NCBI RefSeq assembly: GCF_025464955.1
Contig: NZ_JAODNM010000119.1
Coordinates: 1-63,388, forward strand
From: Amycolatopsis sp.
GTDB lineage: Bacteria > Actinomycetota > Actinomycetes > Mycobacteriales > Pseudonocardiaceae
Direction of reading: 5' to 3'
DNA length: 63,388 nucleotides
Below, piece after piece: positions 24,111 to 32,621 of this stretch. The notes under the pieces are model-generated. The model ran no database searches. It had not been told where the DNA came from and saw nothing but the letters and a program-made list of their open reading frames with translations. A program made the position numbers and the translations under genes. The number at the start of each line of letters is the position of its first letter. Positions within the stretch are counted from its first letter, which is position 1.

Positions 24111-25078
24111 GAGTCCGCCCCCGCCCTGGTCACGGTGTCCGGGCGCAGGAGGCCCGCGTCGATGAGGTCGCTCCACAGCCCCGGCGGCACCTCCGCGCGT
24201 GCCCGCGCGACGTTCGCGCTGACCTGGTCGGGCGTCTGCGCGCCGACGACCACGGTCGCGACGGCCGGATGCGCGGCCGGGAGCGCCATCGCGGCCTGCG
24301 GCAGCTCGACGCCGTGCTTCGCGCAGACGGCGGCGATGGCCTCGGCCTTCGCGACGACGTCGGCGGGCGCGTCCACGTAGTCGTACTTGATGCCGGGTGA
24401 CGCGGTCGCCAGGATGCCTCCGTTGAACACCCCGGCCGCCATCACGGCGATGCCGCGCTCCTCGCACAGCGGGAGCAGCTCGTCGAGCGCCGGTTGAGAC
24501 AGCAGCGTGTACCGGCCGGCGACCATGACCGCGTCGAGGTCGCTGCGGCGGATGAACTCGGTGAGCATCGGCGTCTGGTTCATCCCGACGCCGAACGCGC
24601 CGATCACCCCTTGTTCGCGCAGTTCCAGCAACGCGGGCAGCGCCCCGGAGGCCGCTTCCTCGAAGTGGTTGTCCGGATCGTGGACGTAGGCGATGTCGAT
24701 CCGGTCGAGACCGAGCCTGGTCAGGCTGTCCTCGAGCGACCGCAACACCCCGTCCCGGCTGAAGTCCCAGCGACGCCGATAAGCCGCCGGAACGTCGAAC
24801 AACTCGGCGTCACGCAACGAAGCGCCGTCCGGGTCCGGTTCCAGCACACGACCGACCTTCGTGGACAGCACGTAGTCCGCGCGCGGGTACGCCGCCAACG
24901 CGGCCCCGAGGCGCCGTTCCGACAGTCCCAGCCCGTAGTGCGGCGCGGTGTCGAAGTAGCGGATGCCCTCGTCCCACGCCCGTGCCACGGTCAGCGCGGC
25001 GTTCTCGTCCGTCATGGCCTGGTACAGATTGCCCAGCTGGGCACAGCCAAGGCCCAACGGGGTGACAGTCACCTTCAC
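24107..25078 (-). CDS. Aldo/keto reductase, L-fucose (D-threo-aldose) 1-dehydrogenase type
   Basis: The enzyme oxidises the C1 of an aldose to the lactone. The 323-residue TIM barrel shows the AKR tetrad: Asp and Tyr in YFDTAPHYGLG near residues 43-48, Lys in YVLSTKVGR near 75, and His in IAYVHDPDNHFE near 134. The sequence follows the D-threo-aldose dehydrogenase group. It is transcribed with the lactonase gene and divergently from the GntR gene 105 bases away, with a candidate operator between. Confidence 0.87.
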   Translation of the reverse strand: MKVTVTPLGLGCAQLGNLYQAMTDENAALTVARAWDEGIRYFDTAPHYGLGLSERRLGAALAAYPRADYVLSTKVGRVLEPDPDGASLRDAELFDVPAAYRRRWDFSRDGVLRSLEDSLTRLGLDRIDIAYVHDPDNHFEEAASGALPALLELREQGVIGAFGVGMNQTPMLTEFIRRSDLDAVMVAGRYTLLSQPALDELLPLCEERGIAVMAAGVFNGGILATASPGIKYDYVDAPADVVAKAEAIAAVCAKHGVELPQAAMALPAAHPAVATVVVGAQTPDQVSANVARARAEVPPGLWSDLIDAGLLRPDTVTRAGADS

Positions 25079-25133
25079 AACCGGGTCACCGCTTCTCCTT
25101 GCGTGAACTCATGGCAGTCTGACAATGAACACT

Positions 25134-25150
25134 GAAACATCCGAGGTTTC
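25134..25150. promoter_or_regulatory. Candidate GntR operator between AKR and regulator genes
   Basis: GAAACATCCGAGGTTTC is a 17-bp near-palindrome centred on the C at 25142. Its ACATCCGAnGT core is also found in the promoter region of the fuconate operon at 32468-32478. FadR-type GntR proteins bind short palindromes of this size. The site lies in the divergent promoter region. Confidence 0.5.
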
Positions 25151-25183
25151 GCCGGGTCAGGCAACACCAGGAGGGCGGTCCGC

Positions 25184-25885
25184 ATGCCGGTCACCGACGT
25201 CGCGATCGACAAGATCAAGGACATGATCATCTCCGGTGATCTGGCTCCGGGCGACCGGCTGCCGAAGGAAGCCGAGCTGGCACAGCGGCTGGGGCTCTCA
25301 CGCAGCTCCCTTCGCGAGGCGGTCAAAGCACTCTGCTTGATCCGGGTGCTGGACGTCCGCCAGGGTGACGGTACATACGTCACCAGCCTCGAGCCACACC
25401 TCCTGCTCGACGCCATGACGTTCGTCGTCGATTTCCACCGCGACGACACCGTGCTCGACTTCCTCGCCGTGCGCCGGATCCTCGAACCGGCCGCCACGGC
25501 AATGGCCGCGCTGCACATGAGCGAGGAAGGCATCGCCGAGCTACGCGAACTGCTCGACGAGCTCGAGGACGCCCCGACCGTCGAAGCGCTGGTGGCCAAC
25601 GATCTCCAGTTCCACCGCAAGATCGCGGACGGCTCCGGCAACCCGGTGCTGTGCTCGCTGCTGGACAGCCTTTCCGGGCCGACCGCCCGCGCCCGTATCT
25701 GGCGCGGACTCACCCAGGAAGGCGCCGTCGACAAAACTCGCGAGCAGCACAAAGCGATCTACGACGCGATCGCCGCCCACGAGCCGGAAGTGGCGCGCTC
25801 GTGGGCGACCGTGCACGTCGCCGGCGTCGAACAGTGGCTGCGCAACGCCCTCGGCTCCGCTGACGAGGACGTCCCGACCGAGTAA
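25184..25885 (+). CDS. FadR-subfamily GntR regulator of the sugar-acid locus
   Basis: The 233-residue protein has a winged helix (IKDMIISGDLAPGDRLPKEA, then LAQRLGLSRSSLREAVKALC) and an all-helical FCD effector domain with conserved metal-site residues (DFLAVRRILEPAATAMAA, DLQFHRKIADGSGNPV, REQHKAIYDAIAAHE). FadR-type FCD proteins often sense sugar acids. It sits between the AKR/lactonase pair and the transporter/dehydratase operon, so it likely represses both. Confidence 0.88.
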   Translation: MPVTDVAIDKIKDMIISGDLAPGDRLPKEAELAQRLGLSRSSLREAVKALCLIRVLDVRQGDGTYVTSLEPHLLLDAMTFVVDFHRDDTVLDFLAVRRILEPAATAMAALHMSEEGIAELRELLDELEDAPTVEALVANDLQFHRKIADGSGNPVLCSLLDSLSGPTARARIWRGLTQEGAVDKTREQHKAIYDAIAAHEPEVARSWATVHVAGVEQWLRNALGSADEDVPTE

Positions 25886-25890
25886 GCGGG

Positions 25891-26910
25891 TCACGTCTGG
25901 GCTTTCCCTCCGGCAAAGCGGGAGATGATCAGCGCGATCAGGATGATGCCGCCGTACACGGCGCTGATCCACGGAGCGGGTACCTGTGCGGCGTTGAGCA
26001 GGTTCTGCACTGTGGACAGCAGCAGCACGCCGGTGAGCGCGCCGAGCATGGTGCCCTTGCCGCCATCGAGCGAGACTCCGCCGATAACGGCCGCGGCGAA
26101 CACGTTGAGGATCAACCCGCTGCCCTGGTTGGCGCCGAGAGCCCCGACGTAACCCGTGTACGCCAGGCCGCCGAGCGCGGCGAGTACACCGGCGATGACG
26201 AACACCAGCATCGAGATCCGGTCGACCCTGATGCCCGCGGCGCGAGCGGCTTCCCGGTTTCCACCGATCGCGTACAGCGCGCGCCCGGCCCGGTGGTAGC
26301 GCAGCAGGAACCCCGCCACGGCGAACGCTAACGCGGCCAGCCAAACAGCCATCGGCAGCCCGGCGAACGTCGTCGTGGACAGCGCGGTGAACGGATCGAG
26401 GCCGTCCGACAAGGTCTTGCCGCCGGTCGAACCGACCTGGATCCCGCGCAGCAGCGTGAGCATTGCCAGCGTCGTGATGAAGGCGTTGAGCTGAAGCTTG
26501 ATGATGAGGAACGCGTTGATCAACCCGATCACGGCGCCGATCACCGGGATGGCCAGCAGTCCGACGAACGCGGGCAGGCCGAAACCGAACCCGGCCGAAG
26601 TCGCCGGGATCACCAACATCACGCCGAGTGCGGGCGCAATGCCCATCGTCGACTCCAGCGACAGGTCGAACTTCCCGGTGATCAGCACCAGCGACTCGCC
26701 GAGCACGACCAGCGCCAGCGCGGCCGACGCGGTCAGGATGCTGACGATGTTCCCCACGCTGAGGAAAGTGTCGCTGACGAACGCCCCGATGATCAACAGG
26801 ACGACGAGCGCGGGCACCAGTGCCAGCTCCCGCATCCAGTTGAAGCGGCGCGACCGGCGCGGCGTGGAGACCGCCGGCTTGGTGGCCGGCAGCATCTCGG
26901 TCTCAGTCAT
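25891..26910 (-). CDS. Sugar ABC transporter permease (RbsC type)
   Basis: The 339-residue membrane protein has a hydrophilic N-terminus followed by about eight to ten hydrophobic spans, beginning ALVPALVVLLIIGAFVSDTF. The RbsC-type blocks are ALVVLGESLVLITGKFDLSL, the GRALYAIGGNREAARAAGIR coupling loop, and FAAAVIGGVSLDGGKGTMLG. I use the ATG at 26910 (MTETEMLP), which overlaps the ATPase stop by 8 bases. It is the last cistron of the transport/catabolic operon. The likely substrate is L-fucose or a related aldose. Confidence 0.9.
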   Translation of the reverse strand: MTETEMLPATKPAVSTPRRSRRFNWMRELALVPALVVLLIIGAFVSDTFLSVGNIVSILTASAALALVVLGESLVLITGKFDLSLESTMGIAPALGVMLVIPATSAGFGFGLPAFVGLLAIPVIGAVIGLINAFLIIKLQLNAFITTLAMLTLLRGIQVGSTGGKTLSDGLDPFTALSTTTFAGLPMAVWLAALAFAVAGFLLRYHRAGRALYAIGGNREAARAAGIRVDRISMLVFVIAGVLAALGGLAYTGYVGALGANQGSGLILNVFAAAVIGGVSLDGGKGTMLGALTGVLLLSTVQNLLNAAQVPAPWISAVYGGIILIALIISRFAGGKAQT

Positions 26911-28444
26911 CGAGCTCGACTCCTTCAATGTCGGCCACCAGGTCGCTGTCCGACCAGCCGGCCTGATGTTCGGTCACGACGCGCCCGGCGCGCAGCACCA
27001 GCACGCGGTCGGCGACGCGCAGGTCGTCCAGTTCGTCGCTGACGATCAGCACGCCCTTGCCTTCGGCACGGACGCGGTCGACGACGGCGAGCAGCGCCTC
27101 TTTCGACTTCACGTCCACACCGGCGGTGGGGTTGATGAGCACCAGCACGTCCGGGTTGCTGGCCAGCGCCCTGGCCAGCACGACCTTCTGCTGGTTGCCG
27201 CCGGACAGGTCGGACACCGGCTGGTAGGGACCGGCCGCGACGACGTCGTAGTCGACGAGCGCCTGGTCGGCGAGGGCGTCGCGCCGACGCGGCGGCGCGA
27301 TCCCGCCCGGCCCGAGCCGGTCCATCACGGTCATCGTCGTGTTGTCCGCAATGGACAGCCCCAGCACCAGGCCCTGGTGATGCCGGTCCCTCGGCACGCA
27401 ACCAATCCCGGCGCTCAACGCGGCGGGAACCGATCCCGGTCGCAACGGCCGGCCGGCGACGGTCACCGTACCGGCACTCGGCGAACGCAGGCCGTACACC
27501 GTCTCCGCGACCTGGTGTTTCCCGCTGGCGTTGCTGCCGGCCAACCCGAGCACTTCGCCACGGCGGAGCGCGAACGAAACGTCCCGGAAGTCGTCCCCGG
27601 AGAGCCCCTTGACCGCGAGCGCCTCGGAAACCTCTTCCCCCAAGGGTTCGCGTGCAGCCGCGTCGCGGACGGACAGCCCGCCCGTATCGCCCGTCATCGC
27701 GTCGATGAGTTCGACGCGCCCGACGTCGGCGACCGGCGCGGTGAGGATGTGCCGAGCGTCGCGCAGCACAGTGACCGCCTGGCAGACCTCGTAGACCTCC
27801 TTCAGATGGTGCGAGATGAACAGGAACGTCACACCGTTCGCCTGCATCTCACGCATCCGTACGAAGAGCCGGTCGATCGCCTGGCTGTCGAGCTGCGCTG
27901 TCGGCTCGTCAAGCACGATGAACCGGGCGCCGTACGACAGCGCCCGCGCGATCTCGACTAGCTGCCTGTCTTCAACCGTGAGCTCGCCGGCCGGGCTGTC
28001 GACATCGACATCGACACCCCACGATCCCAGCAGCTCCCGAGCCTCCCGTCGCAGCCGCGACCAGCTGATGACAAAGGACTTCTTGCCCTTAGCCAGTGAC
28101 GCTTGACGGTTGAGGAACAGGTTCTCGGCCACGGTCAGCTGGGGGATGACCGTGGAGTACTGGTAAACGCAGGCCACCCGGCGGCGCCAGCCCTCGCGGT
28201 CGGCGATCGCCGGTGCGGGTTCACCGCCGAACTCGACCGTTCCGGTGTCCGGTTTGGACAGTCCAGTGAGAATGGAGACGAGGGTGGACTTGCCGGCCCC
28301 GTTCCGCCCGACGAGCGCGTGCGACTCGCCGGGGCGGACCGTCAGGTCGACGCCGTGCAGAGCCACGGTCGGCCCGTACCGCTTGCCGACCCCGCGCGCG
28401 CCGACCACCGGTTCGGCGGTGTCGCCGATGGGCAGCGCGCTCAC
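26903..28444 (-). CDS. Sugar ABC transporter ATP-binding protein (RbsA type)
   Basis: The 513-residue protein has two nucleotide-binding domains in tandem. The first has Walker A GRNGAGKSTL near residue 47, a weak signature LTVEDRQLVEIARAL, and Walker B FIVLDEPTAQLD. The second has a degenerate Walker A (GSNASGKHQV near 302), a good signature LSGGNQQKVVLARAL near 405, and LVLINPTAGVD. Such asymmetry is usual in RbsA/XylG/MglA. It is coupled to the binding-protein gene (4-base overlap) and to the permease (8-base overlap). Confidence 0.92.
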   Translation of the reverse strand: MSALPIGDTAEPVVGARGVGKRYGPTVALHGVDLTVRPGESHALVGRNGAGKSTLVSILTGLSKPDTGTVEFGGEPAPAIADREGWRRRVACVYQYSTVIPQLTVAENLFLNRQASLAKGKKSFVISWSRLRREARELLGSWGVDVDVDSPAGELTVEDRQLVEIARALSYGARFIVLDEPTAQLDSQAIDRLFVRMREMQANGVTFLFISHHLKEVYEVCQAVTVLRDARHILTAPVADVGRVELIDAMTGDTGGLSVRDAAAREPLGEEVSEALAVKGLSGDDFRDVSFALRRGEVLGLAGSNASGKHQVAETVYGLRSPSAGTVTVAGRPLRPGSVPAALSAGIGCVPRDRHHQGLVLGLSIADNTTMTVMDRLGPGGIAPPRRRDALADQALVDYDVVAAGPYQPVSDLSGGNQQKVVLARALASNPDVLVLINPTAGVDVKSKEALLAVVDRVRAEGKGVLIVSDELDDLRVADRVLVLRAGRVVTEHQAGWSDSDLVADIEGVELDD

Positions 28445-29478
28445 AGGTTGTTACCCCACAAGGACTTGTCGTCCACGTTCGCCTTCGTGATCAGCGGCGC
28501 GGGGAGCTGGTCCTCGAGGATCCCCGGCTTGGTCTCCACCACGACGCTGCCGTGGTCGGTCGGCCCGGCGTGGAAGGTTTCGCCCGCCATGGCCTTCTTG
28601 ATCCAGTACATGCCGTACTTCGCGTAGTCGTCGGCGGGCTGGGAGACCGTCGCGTCCAGCTCGCCCGCGCGGATGGCCGCGAGCTCCTCAGGGATGCCGT
28701 CGTTGCTGACCAGCACGACATGGCGCGGATCACCGATGGGGAAGTACATGTTCTTCCGCTTGAGCGCCTGCTCGGTCGGCGCGAGGTAGACCCCGCCCGC
28801 CTGCATGTAGACGGCCTTGATGTCGGGGTTCGCGGTGAGGAGGCTCTCCAGCCCGGAAGCGGCCTTGTCGGCTTCCCAAGCCGCGGGGACCGCAAGCACC
28901 TGGATCCCCGGGTACTTGGCCTTCATGCAGTCGCCGAACGCCTGGGTGCGCTCGCGGCCGTTGACCGACGCGAGGTCGCCCTCGATCTGCACGACCTTGC
29001 CCTGCTTGACCTTCTCGCCGATGGCATCGCAGGCCTTGGTGCCGTATGCCTTGTTATCTGCGCGGACGACCATCGCCACCTTGCCGCTGTCCGGCGCGAC
29101 GTCCACCGCCACCACCGGCACACCCTTGTTCGCGGCCTGGTTCAGCCCGGCGACGATCGCGGCGGAGTCGAGCGGCGTCACGACGAGCCCCTTGACACCC
29201 TGGTTGAGCAGGTTGTTGATGTCGGTGATCAGCGCGGCCGGATCGCTGTTGGCGTTGACCGATCCCAGCGCGTCAACCCCCTCGGTCTTGGCCATCTGGG
29301 GCAGATAGTTGTTGTAGGCCTGCCAGAACGGCGAGGTCAGCAGCGGCACGGTCGTGCCGACCTTGCCACCGCCCCCGCTGCCCGCGGCCGGTGCCGCCGT
29401 TTTGGTGGAGCCACAGCCGGTCAGGGCGAGCGTCAGTACCGCACCCATGCCGACGGCCTTGATCAGGTTCTTGCGCAC
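28441..29478 (-). CDS. Sugar-binding lipoprotein (RbsB type)
   Basis: The 345-residue protein begins with a lipoprotein signal ending LALTGCGS (lipidated Cys22) and a Gly/Ala/Ser linker. The mature part has periplasmic-binding type 1 sequence (SPFWQAYNNYLPQMAKTEGV, NQGVKGLVVTPLDSAAIVAG, AVDVAPDSGKVAMVVRADNK). It delivers sugar to the RbsC/RbsA pair encoded next. It lies 30 bases after the dehydrogenase gene and overlaps the ATPase start. Confidence 0.92.
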   Translation of the reverse strand: MRKNLIKAVGMGAVLTLALTGCGSTKTAAPAAGSGGGGKVGTTVPLLTSPFWQAYNNYLPQMAKTEGVDALGSVNANSDPAALITDINNLLNQGVKGLVVTPLDSAAIVAGLNQAANKGVPVVAVDVAPDSGKVAMVVRADNKAYGTKACDAIGEKVKQGKVVQIEGDLASVNGRERTQAFGDCMKAKYPGIQVLAVPAAWEADKAASGLESLLTANPDIKAVYMQAGGVYLAPTEQALKRKNMYFPIGDPRHVVLVSNDGIPEELAAIRAGELDATVSQPADDYAKYGMYWIKKAMAGETFHAGPTDHGSVVVETKPGILEDQLPAPLITKANVDDKSLWGNNL

Positions 29479-29508
29479 CGCATCCTCCTTGATGCCAGGC
29501 GGGAAAAC

Positions 29509-30270
29509 TTAGGGGTTTCGAACCGGCCCGCGCGGACGCAGACCGTACATGCCGCCATCGACGGCGAGTGCGGTGCCGGTGGTCGACGCGGCCAGCGGGC
29601 TGGCCAGGTAGACGATGGAGTTCGCCACCTCCTCGGCGGTGACCAGGCGGCCCATCGGCTGACGGGCCGCGAGCGCGATCCGCTCGGCCTCGGGATCTCC
29701 TGCGGAGTCGAGCAGCCTGCCGACCCAGGGGGTGTCGGCCGTGCCCGGGCACACGCAGTTGACGCGGACGCGGTCGACGAGGTGGTCCGTGGCCATCGCC
29801 AGGGTCAGCGAAAACACCGCGCCCTTGCTCGCCGAGTACAGCGCGCGGGAGTTGAGCCCGGCCCAGGCCGCGATCGAGCAGGTGTTGACGATCGCGGCGG
29901 ACGGCGACTTGCGCAGGTGCGGCAACGCGGCCCTCGCGATCCGGACCATGCCGACCACGTTGATGTCGAACACGCGGTGCCACTCGTCGTCGTCGTTGGC
30001 CGAGACGTCGCCCTGCGCACCGATGCCGGCGTTGTTGACGACGACGTCGATACGGCCGAAGCGCTCGACGACGGCGTCGATCGCTGAGGTGACCTCGTCC
30101 GCCGAACTGACGTCGCACCGGAAGCCGGTCAGGCCGTCCGCGAGGTCGTCGGGTTTCAGGTCGAGGACGGCCACGGTGGCGCCTCGCGCGGTCAGCTGCC
30201 GCGCGGTCGCCAGGCCGATCCCGGACGCGCCGCCGGTGACCACGGCCACCAGGCCTTCGAACTCACTCAA
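29509..30270 (-). CDS. SDR dehydrogenase, probable 2-keto-3-deoxy-L-fuconate dehydrogenase
   Basis: The 253-residue short-chain dehydrogenase has GGASGIGLATARQL at its start, NNAGIG near residue 86, catalytic LYSASKGAVFSLTLAMA near 150, and a YLASPLAASTTGTALAVDGG end. The start is set at the TTG at 30270, which overlaps the upstream stop as TTGA. An ATG 18 bases further back would overlap by 22 bases and is less likely. In the non-phosphorylating L-fucose route this step oxidises 2-keto-3-deoxyfuconate before hydrolysis. Confidence 0.83.
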   Translation of the reverse strand: MSEFEGLVAVVTGGASGIGLATARQLTARGATVAVLDLKPDDLADGLTGFRCDVSSADEVTSAIDAVVERFGRIDVVVNNAGIGAQGDVSANDDDEWHRVFDINVVGMVRIARAALPHLRKSPSAAIVNTCSIAAWAGLNSRALYSASKGAVFSLTLAMATDHLVDRVRVNCVCPGTADTPWVGRLLDSAGDPEAERIALAARQPMGRLVTAEEVANSIVYLASPLAASTTGTALAVDGGMYGLRPRGPVRNP

Positions 30271-31568
30271 GATTCGTTCTCCGTCCACTCAGGACCGTTC
30301 GGGAACAGGAAGCGCCGCAGGGTGGCGTCGTGCATCCGGGTGGAAAAGCCCGGCACGGATGGTGCCAGATAACGGCCGTCCCGCACCACCGCCGGATCGG
30401 CGAAGTGCTCGTGCAGGTTGTCGACCCATTCGATGGACCGGTCGACGTCGGTCCCGGACACCGCGACGAAATCGAACATCGACAGGTGCCGGACCATCTC
30501 GCACAGCCCGACCCCGCCCGCGTGCGGGCAGACCGGGACGCCGAACTTCGCCGCCAGCAGCAAGATCGCGACGTTCTCGTTGACCCCGCCGACGCGCGCG
30601 GCGTCAAGCTGCAGCACGGACATCGATCCGGCCTGCAGCATCTGCTTGAAGACCACGCGGTTCTGCACGTGCTCACCGGTGGCGACCTTGATCGGGTCGA
30701 GGGCCTTCGCGATGGCGGCGTGCCCGAGCACGTCGTCGGGCGAGGTCGGCTCTTCGATCCAGTACGGGTCGAAGGGTGCCAGCGCCGTCATCCATTCGAT
30801 CGCCGGCGTGACATCCCAGCGCTGGTTGGCGTCGACGGCGATGCGGATCTTCGGCCCGACGGTCTCCCGCGCCAGCTTCAGCCGTCGGATGTCGTCGTCG
30901 AGGTTGCCACCGACCTTGAGCTTGATCATCGAGAAGCCGTCCGAAACGGCCTGTTTCGCGAGCCGTACGAGCTTCTCGTCGCTGTAACCAAGCCAACCCG
31001 GCGCGGTGCTGTACGCCTGGTAGCCGTTCTCCTCGAGCTTCTTCGTACGCTCGGCGCGCCCCGGCTCGGCTGCGCGCAGGATGTCCAGCGCCTCCTGCTC
31101 GGTGATCGCGTCGCTGAGGTATCGGAAGTCGACCAGGCTGACCAGCTCTTCCGGCGTCATCTCGGCCAGGAACTTCCACAGTGGACGGTCGGCCCGGCGC
31201 GCGGCGAGGTCCCACGCGGCGTTGACCACCGCGCCGATCGCCATCTGCGCGACGCCCTTTTCCGGTCCCAGCCAGCGGAACTGGGAGTCGCCGATGAGCT
31301 CGGCCGACAACGCGGCGAGCGTGCTCGCGTCCTCGGGCACGGGCTTGCCGACGACGTGGTGCTCCAGCGCCTTGATGGCCGCGGCCTGCACGTCGTTGCC
31401 CCGTCCGATGGTGAAGGCCAGCGCGTACCCGTCCGGGCCGCCGTCGGTGTGCAGGACGACGTACGCGGCCGAGTAGTCGGGGTCGGGGTTCATCGCGTCC
31501 GAACCATCCAGCACCCGCGAAGTGGGGAACCGGACGTCCAGTACTTCCATGCCGGTGATTGTGGCCAT
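30267..31568 (-). CDS. L-fuconate dehydratase (enolase superfamily)
   Basis: The enzyme dehydrates L-fuconate to 2-keto-3-deoxy-L-fuconate. The 433-residue protein matches the fuconate dehydratase branch: N-terminal DVRFPTSRVLDGSDAMNPDP, general base Lys in FSMIKLKVGGNL near residue 217, metal ligands Asp in RIAVDANQRWD, Glu in YWIEEPTSPDD and Glu in KVATGEHVQNR, and His in VCPHAGGVGLCEMVRH near 350. It is one base from the upstream hydrolase gene. It defines the pathway better than any other gene here. Confidence 0.92.
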   Translation of the reverse strand: MATITGMEVLDVRFPTSRVLDGSDAMNPDPDYSAAYVVLHTDGGPDGYALAFTIGRGNDVQAAAIKALEHHVVGKPVPEDASTLAALSAELIGDSQFRWLGPEKGVAQMAIGAVVNAAWDLAARRADRPLWKFLAEMTPEELVSLVDFRYLSDAITEQEALDILRAAEPGRAERTKKLEENGYQAYSTAPGWLGYSDEKLVRLAKQAVSDGFSMIKLKVGGNLDDDIRRLKLARETVGPKIRIAVDANQRWDVTPAIEWMTALAPFDPYWIEEPTSPDDVLGHAAIAKALDPIKVATGEHVQNRVVFKQMLQAGSMSVLQLDAARVGGVNENVAILLLAAKFGVPVCPHAGGVGLCEMVRHLSMFDFVAVSGTDVDRSIEWVDNLHEHFADPAVVRDGRYLAPSVPGFSTRMHDATLRRFLFPNGPEWTENES

Positions 31569-31569
31569 G

Positions 31570-32427
31570 TCAGGCCTGCTTCGCAGCTTGGCGCTGCCGT
31601 CCGAGGCCGTCTATCTCCAGCTCGACGACGTCGCCGTCACGCAGGTACGGCTTCGGTTCGGGCTGGCCGAGCGCGACGCCCTGCGGGGTGCCGGTGTTGA
31701 TCAGGTCGCCGGGGCGCAGGACCATGAACTGGCTCAGGTAGTGGATGATCTCGGCGACGGTGAAGACCATGTCCTTCGTCGTGGAGTCCTGCCACAGCTT
31801 GCCGTTGACCCACAACCGCAGGCCGAGGTCCTGCGGGTCGGCCACCTCGCTCGCGGGCAGCAGCCACGGGCCGAGCGGGTTGAAGTTCTCGCACGACTTG
31901 CCCTTGTCCCACTGGCCGCCGCGGTGGATCTGGAACTCACGCTCGGACACGTCGTGGGAAAGCACGTAACCGGCGACGTGGTCGAGGGCATCGTCGGGGC
32001 TGTCGAGGTAGCGGGCGGTCTTGCCGATCACCACGCCCAGCTCCACCTCCCAATCCGTGCTCGTGGACTTGCGGGGGATCAGCAGCGGGTCGTTCGGGCC
32101 GACGACGACGTCCGGTGCCTTCATGAACACGACCGGTTCGGCCGGGATCGGCGCGTTGGTCTCCTCGGCGTGCTTGCGGTAGTTGAGGCCGATGCAGACG
32201 ATTTTGCCGGGCTGCGCGATCGGCGGGCCGGTCCGGACCCCTTCGGCCACGTCGGCGACGGGCAGTTCACCGCTTTCCAAAGCGGCCGCGACCTGGGCGA
32301 TCCCGCCACCGGCGAGGAAGGCGCCATCGATGTCGGAAGCCAGCGGGGCGAGGTCACGCAGGGTACCGTCATCGGCACGCACGAAGGGACGCTCACTGCC
32401 CGGTTCCCCGAGTCGCAACAGCTGCAC
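31570..32427 (-). CDS. Fumarylacetoacetate hydrolase-family protein (2,4-diketo-3-deoxy-L-fuconate hydrolase type)
   Basis: The 285-residue FAH-fold hydrolase has the core KIVCIGLNYRKHAEETNAPI near residue 72, DWEVELGVVIGK with metal-binding glutamates near 123, VLSHDVSEREFQ near 152, and LRPGDLINTGTPQGVALGQ near 235. In this operon it would cleave 2,4-diketo-3-deoxyfuconate to pyruvate and lactate. The GTG at 32427 is chosen because GGAAGGGAAC precedes it and the longer frame is atypical. It is the first cistron of the operon that ends with the permease. Confidence 0.87.
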   Translation of the reverse strand: MQLLRLGEPGSERPFVRADDGTLRDLAPLASDIDGAFLAGGGIAQVAAALESGELPVADVAEGVRTGPPIAQPGKIVCIGLNYRKHAEETNAPIPAEPVVFMKAPDVVVGPNDPLLIPRKSTSTDWEVELGVVIGKTARYLDSPDDALDHVAGYVLSHDVSEREFQIHRGGQWDKGKSCENFNPLGPWLLPASEVADPQDLGLRLWVNGKLWQDSTTKDMVFTVAEIIHYLSQFMVLRPGDLINTGTPQGVALGQPEPKPYLRDGDVVELEIDGLGRQRQAAKQA

Positions 32428-32465
32428 GGATGTTCCCTTCCTAACTTTTGCATCGAACCCACAGA

Positions 32466-32480
32466 AGACATCCGATGTAT
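32466..32480. promoter_or_regulatory. Candidate GntR operator before the fuconate operon
   Basis: AGACATCCGATGTAT contains the palindrome ACATC-C-GATGT (32468-32478), about 40 bases upstream of the operon's first start codon. It shares the ACATCCGAnGT core with the site at 25134-25150 next to the GntR gene, which suggests one regulator for both promoters. Confidence 0.5.
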
Positions 32481-32621
32481 ACCCCATCGGGCGAGTCGAG
32501 GCTAGGGTCGGTCGCGCATTGTTACCCCTATTCGTCCGATGAGTTTGACTGTGTCGACGGTCTCGGAATAACACTCCGACCGACCGGGGTTCCCGCAACG
32601 TCACCACGACGAAGGGGCCAG

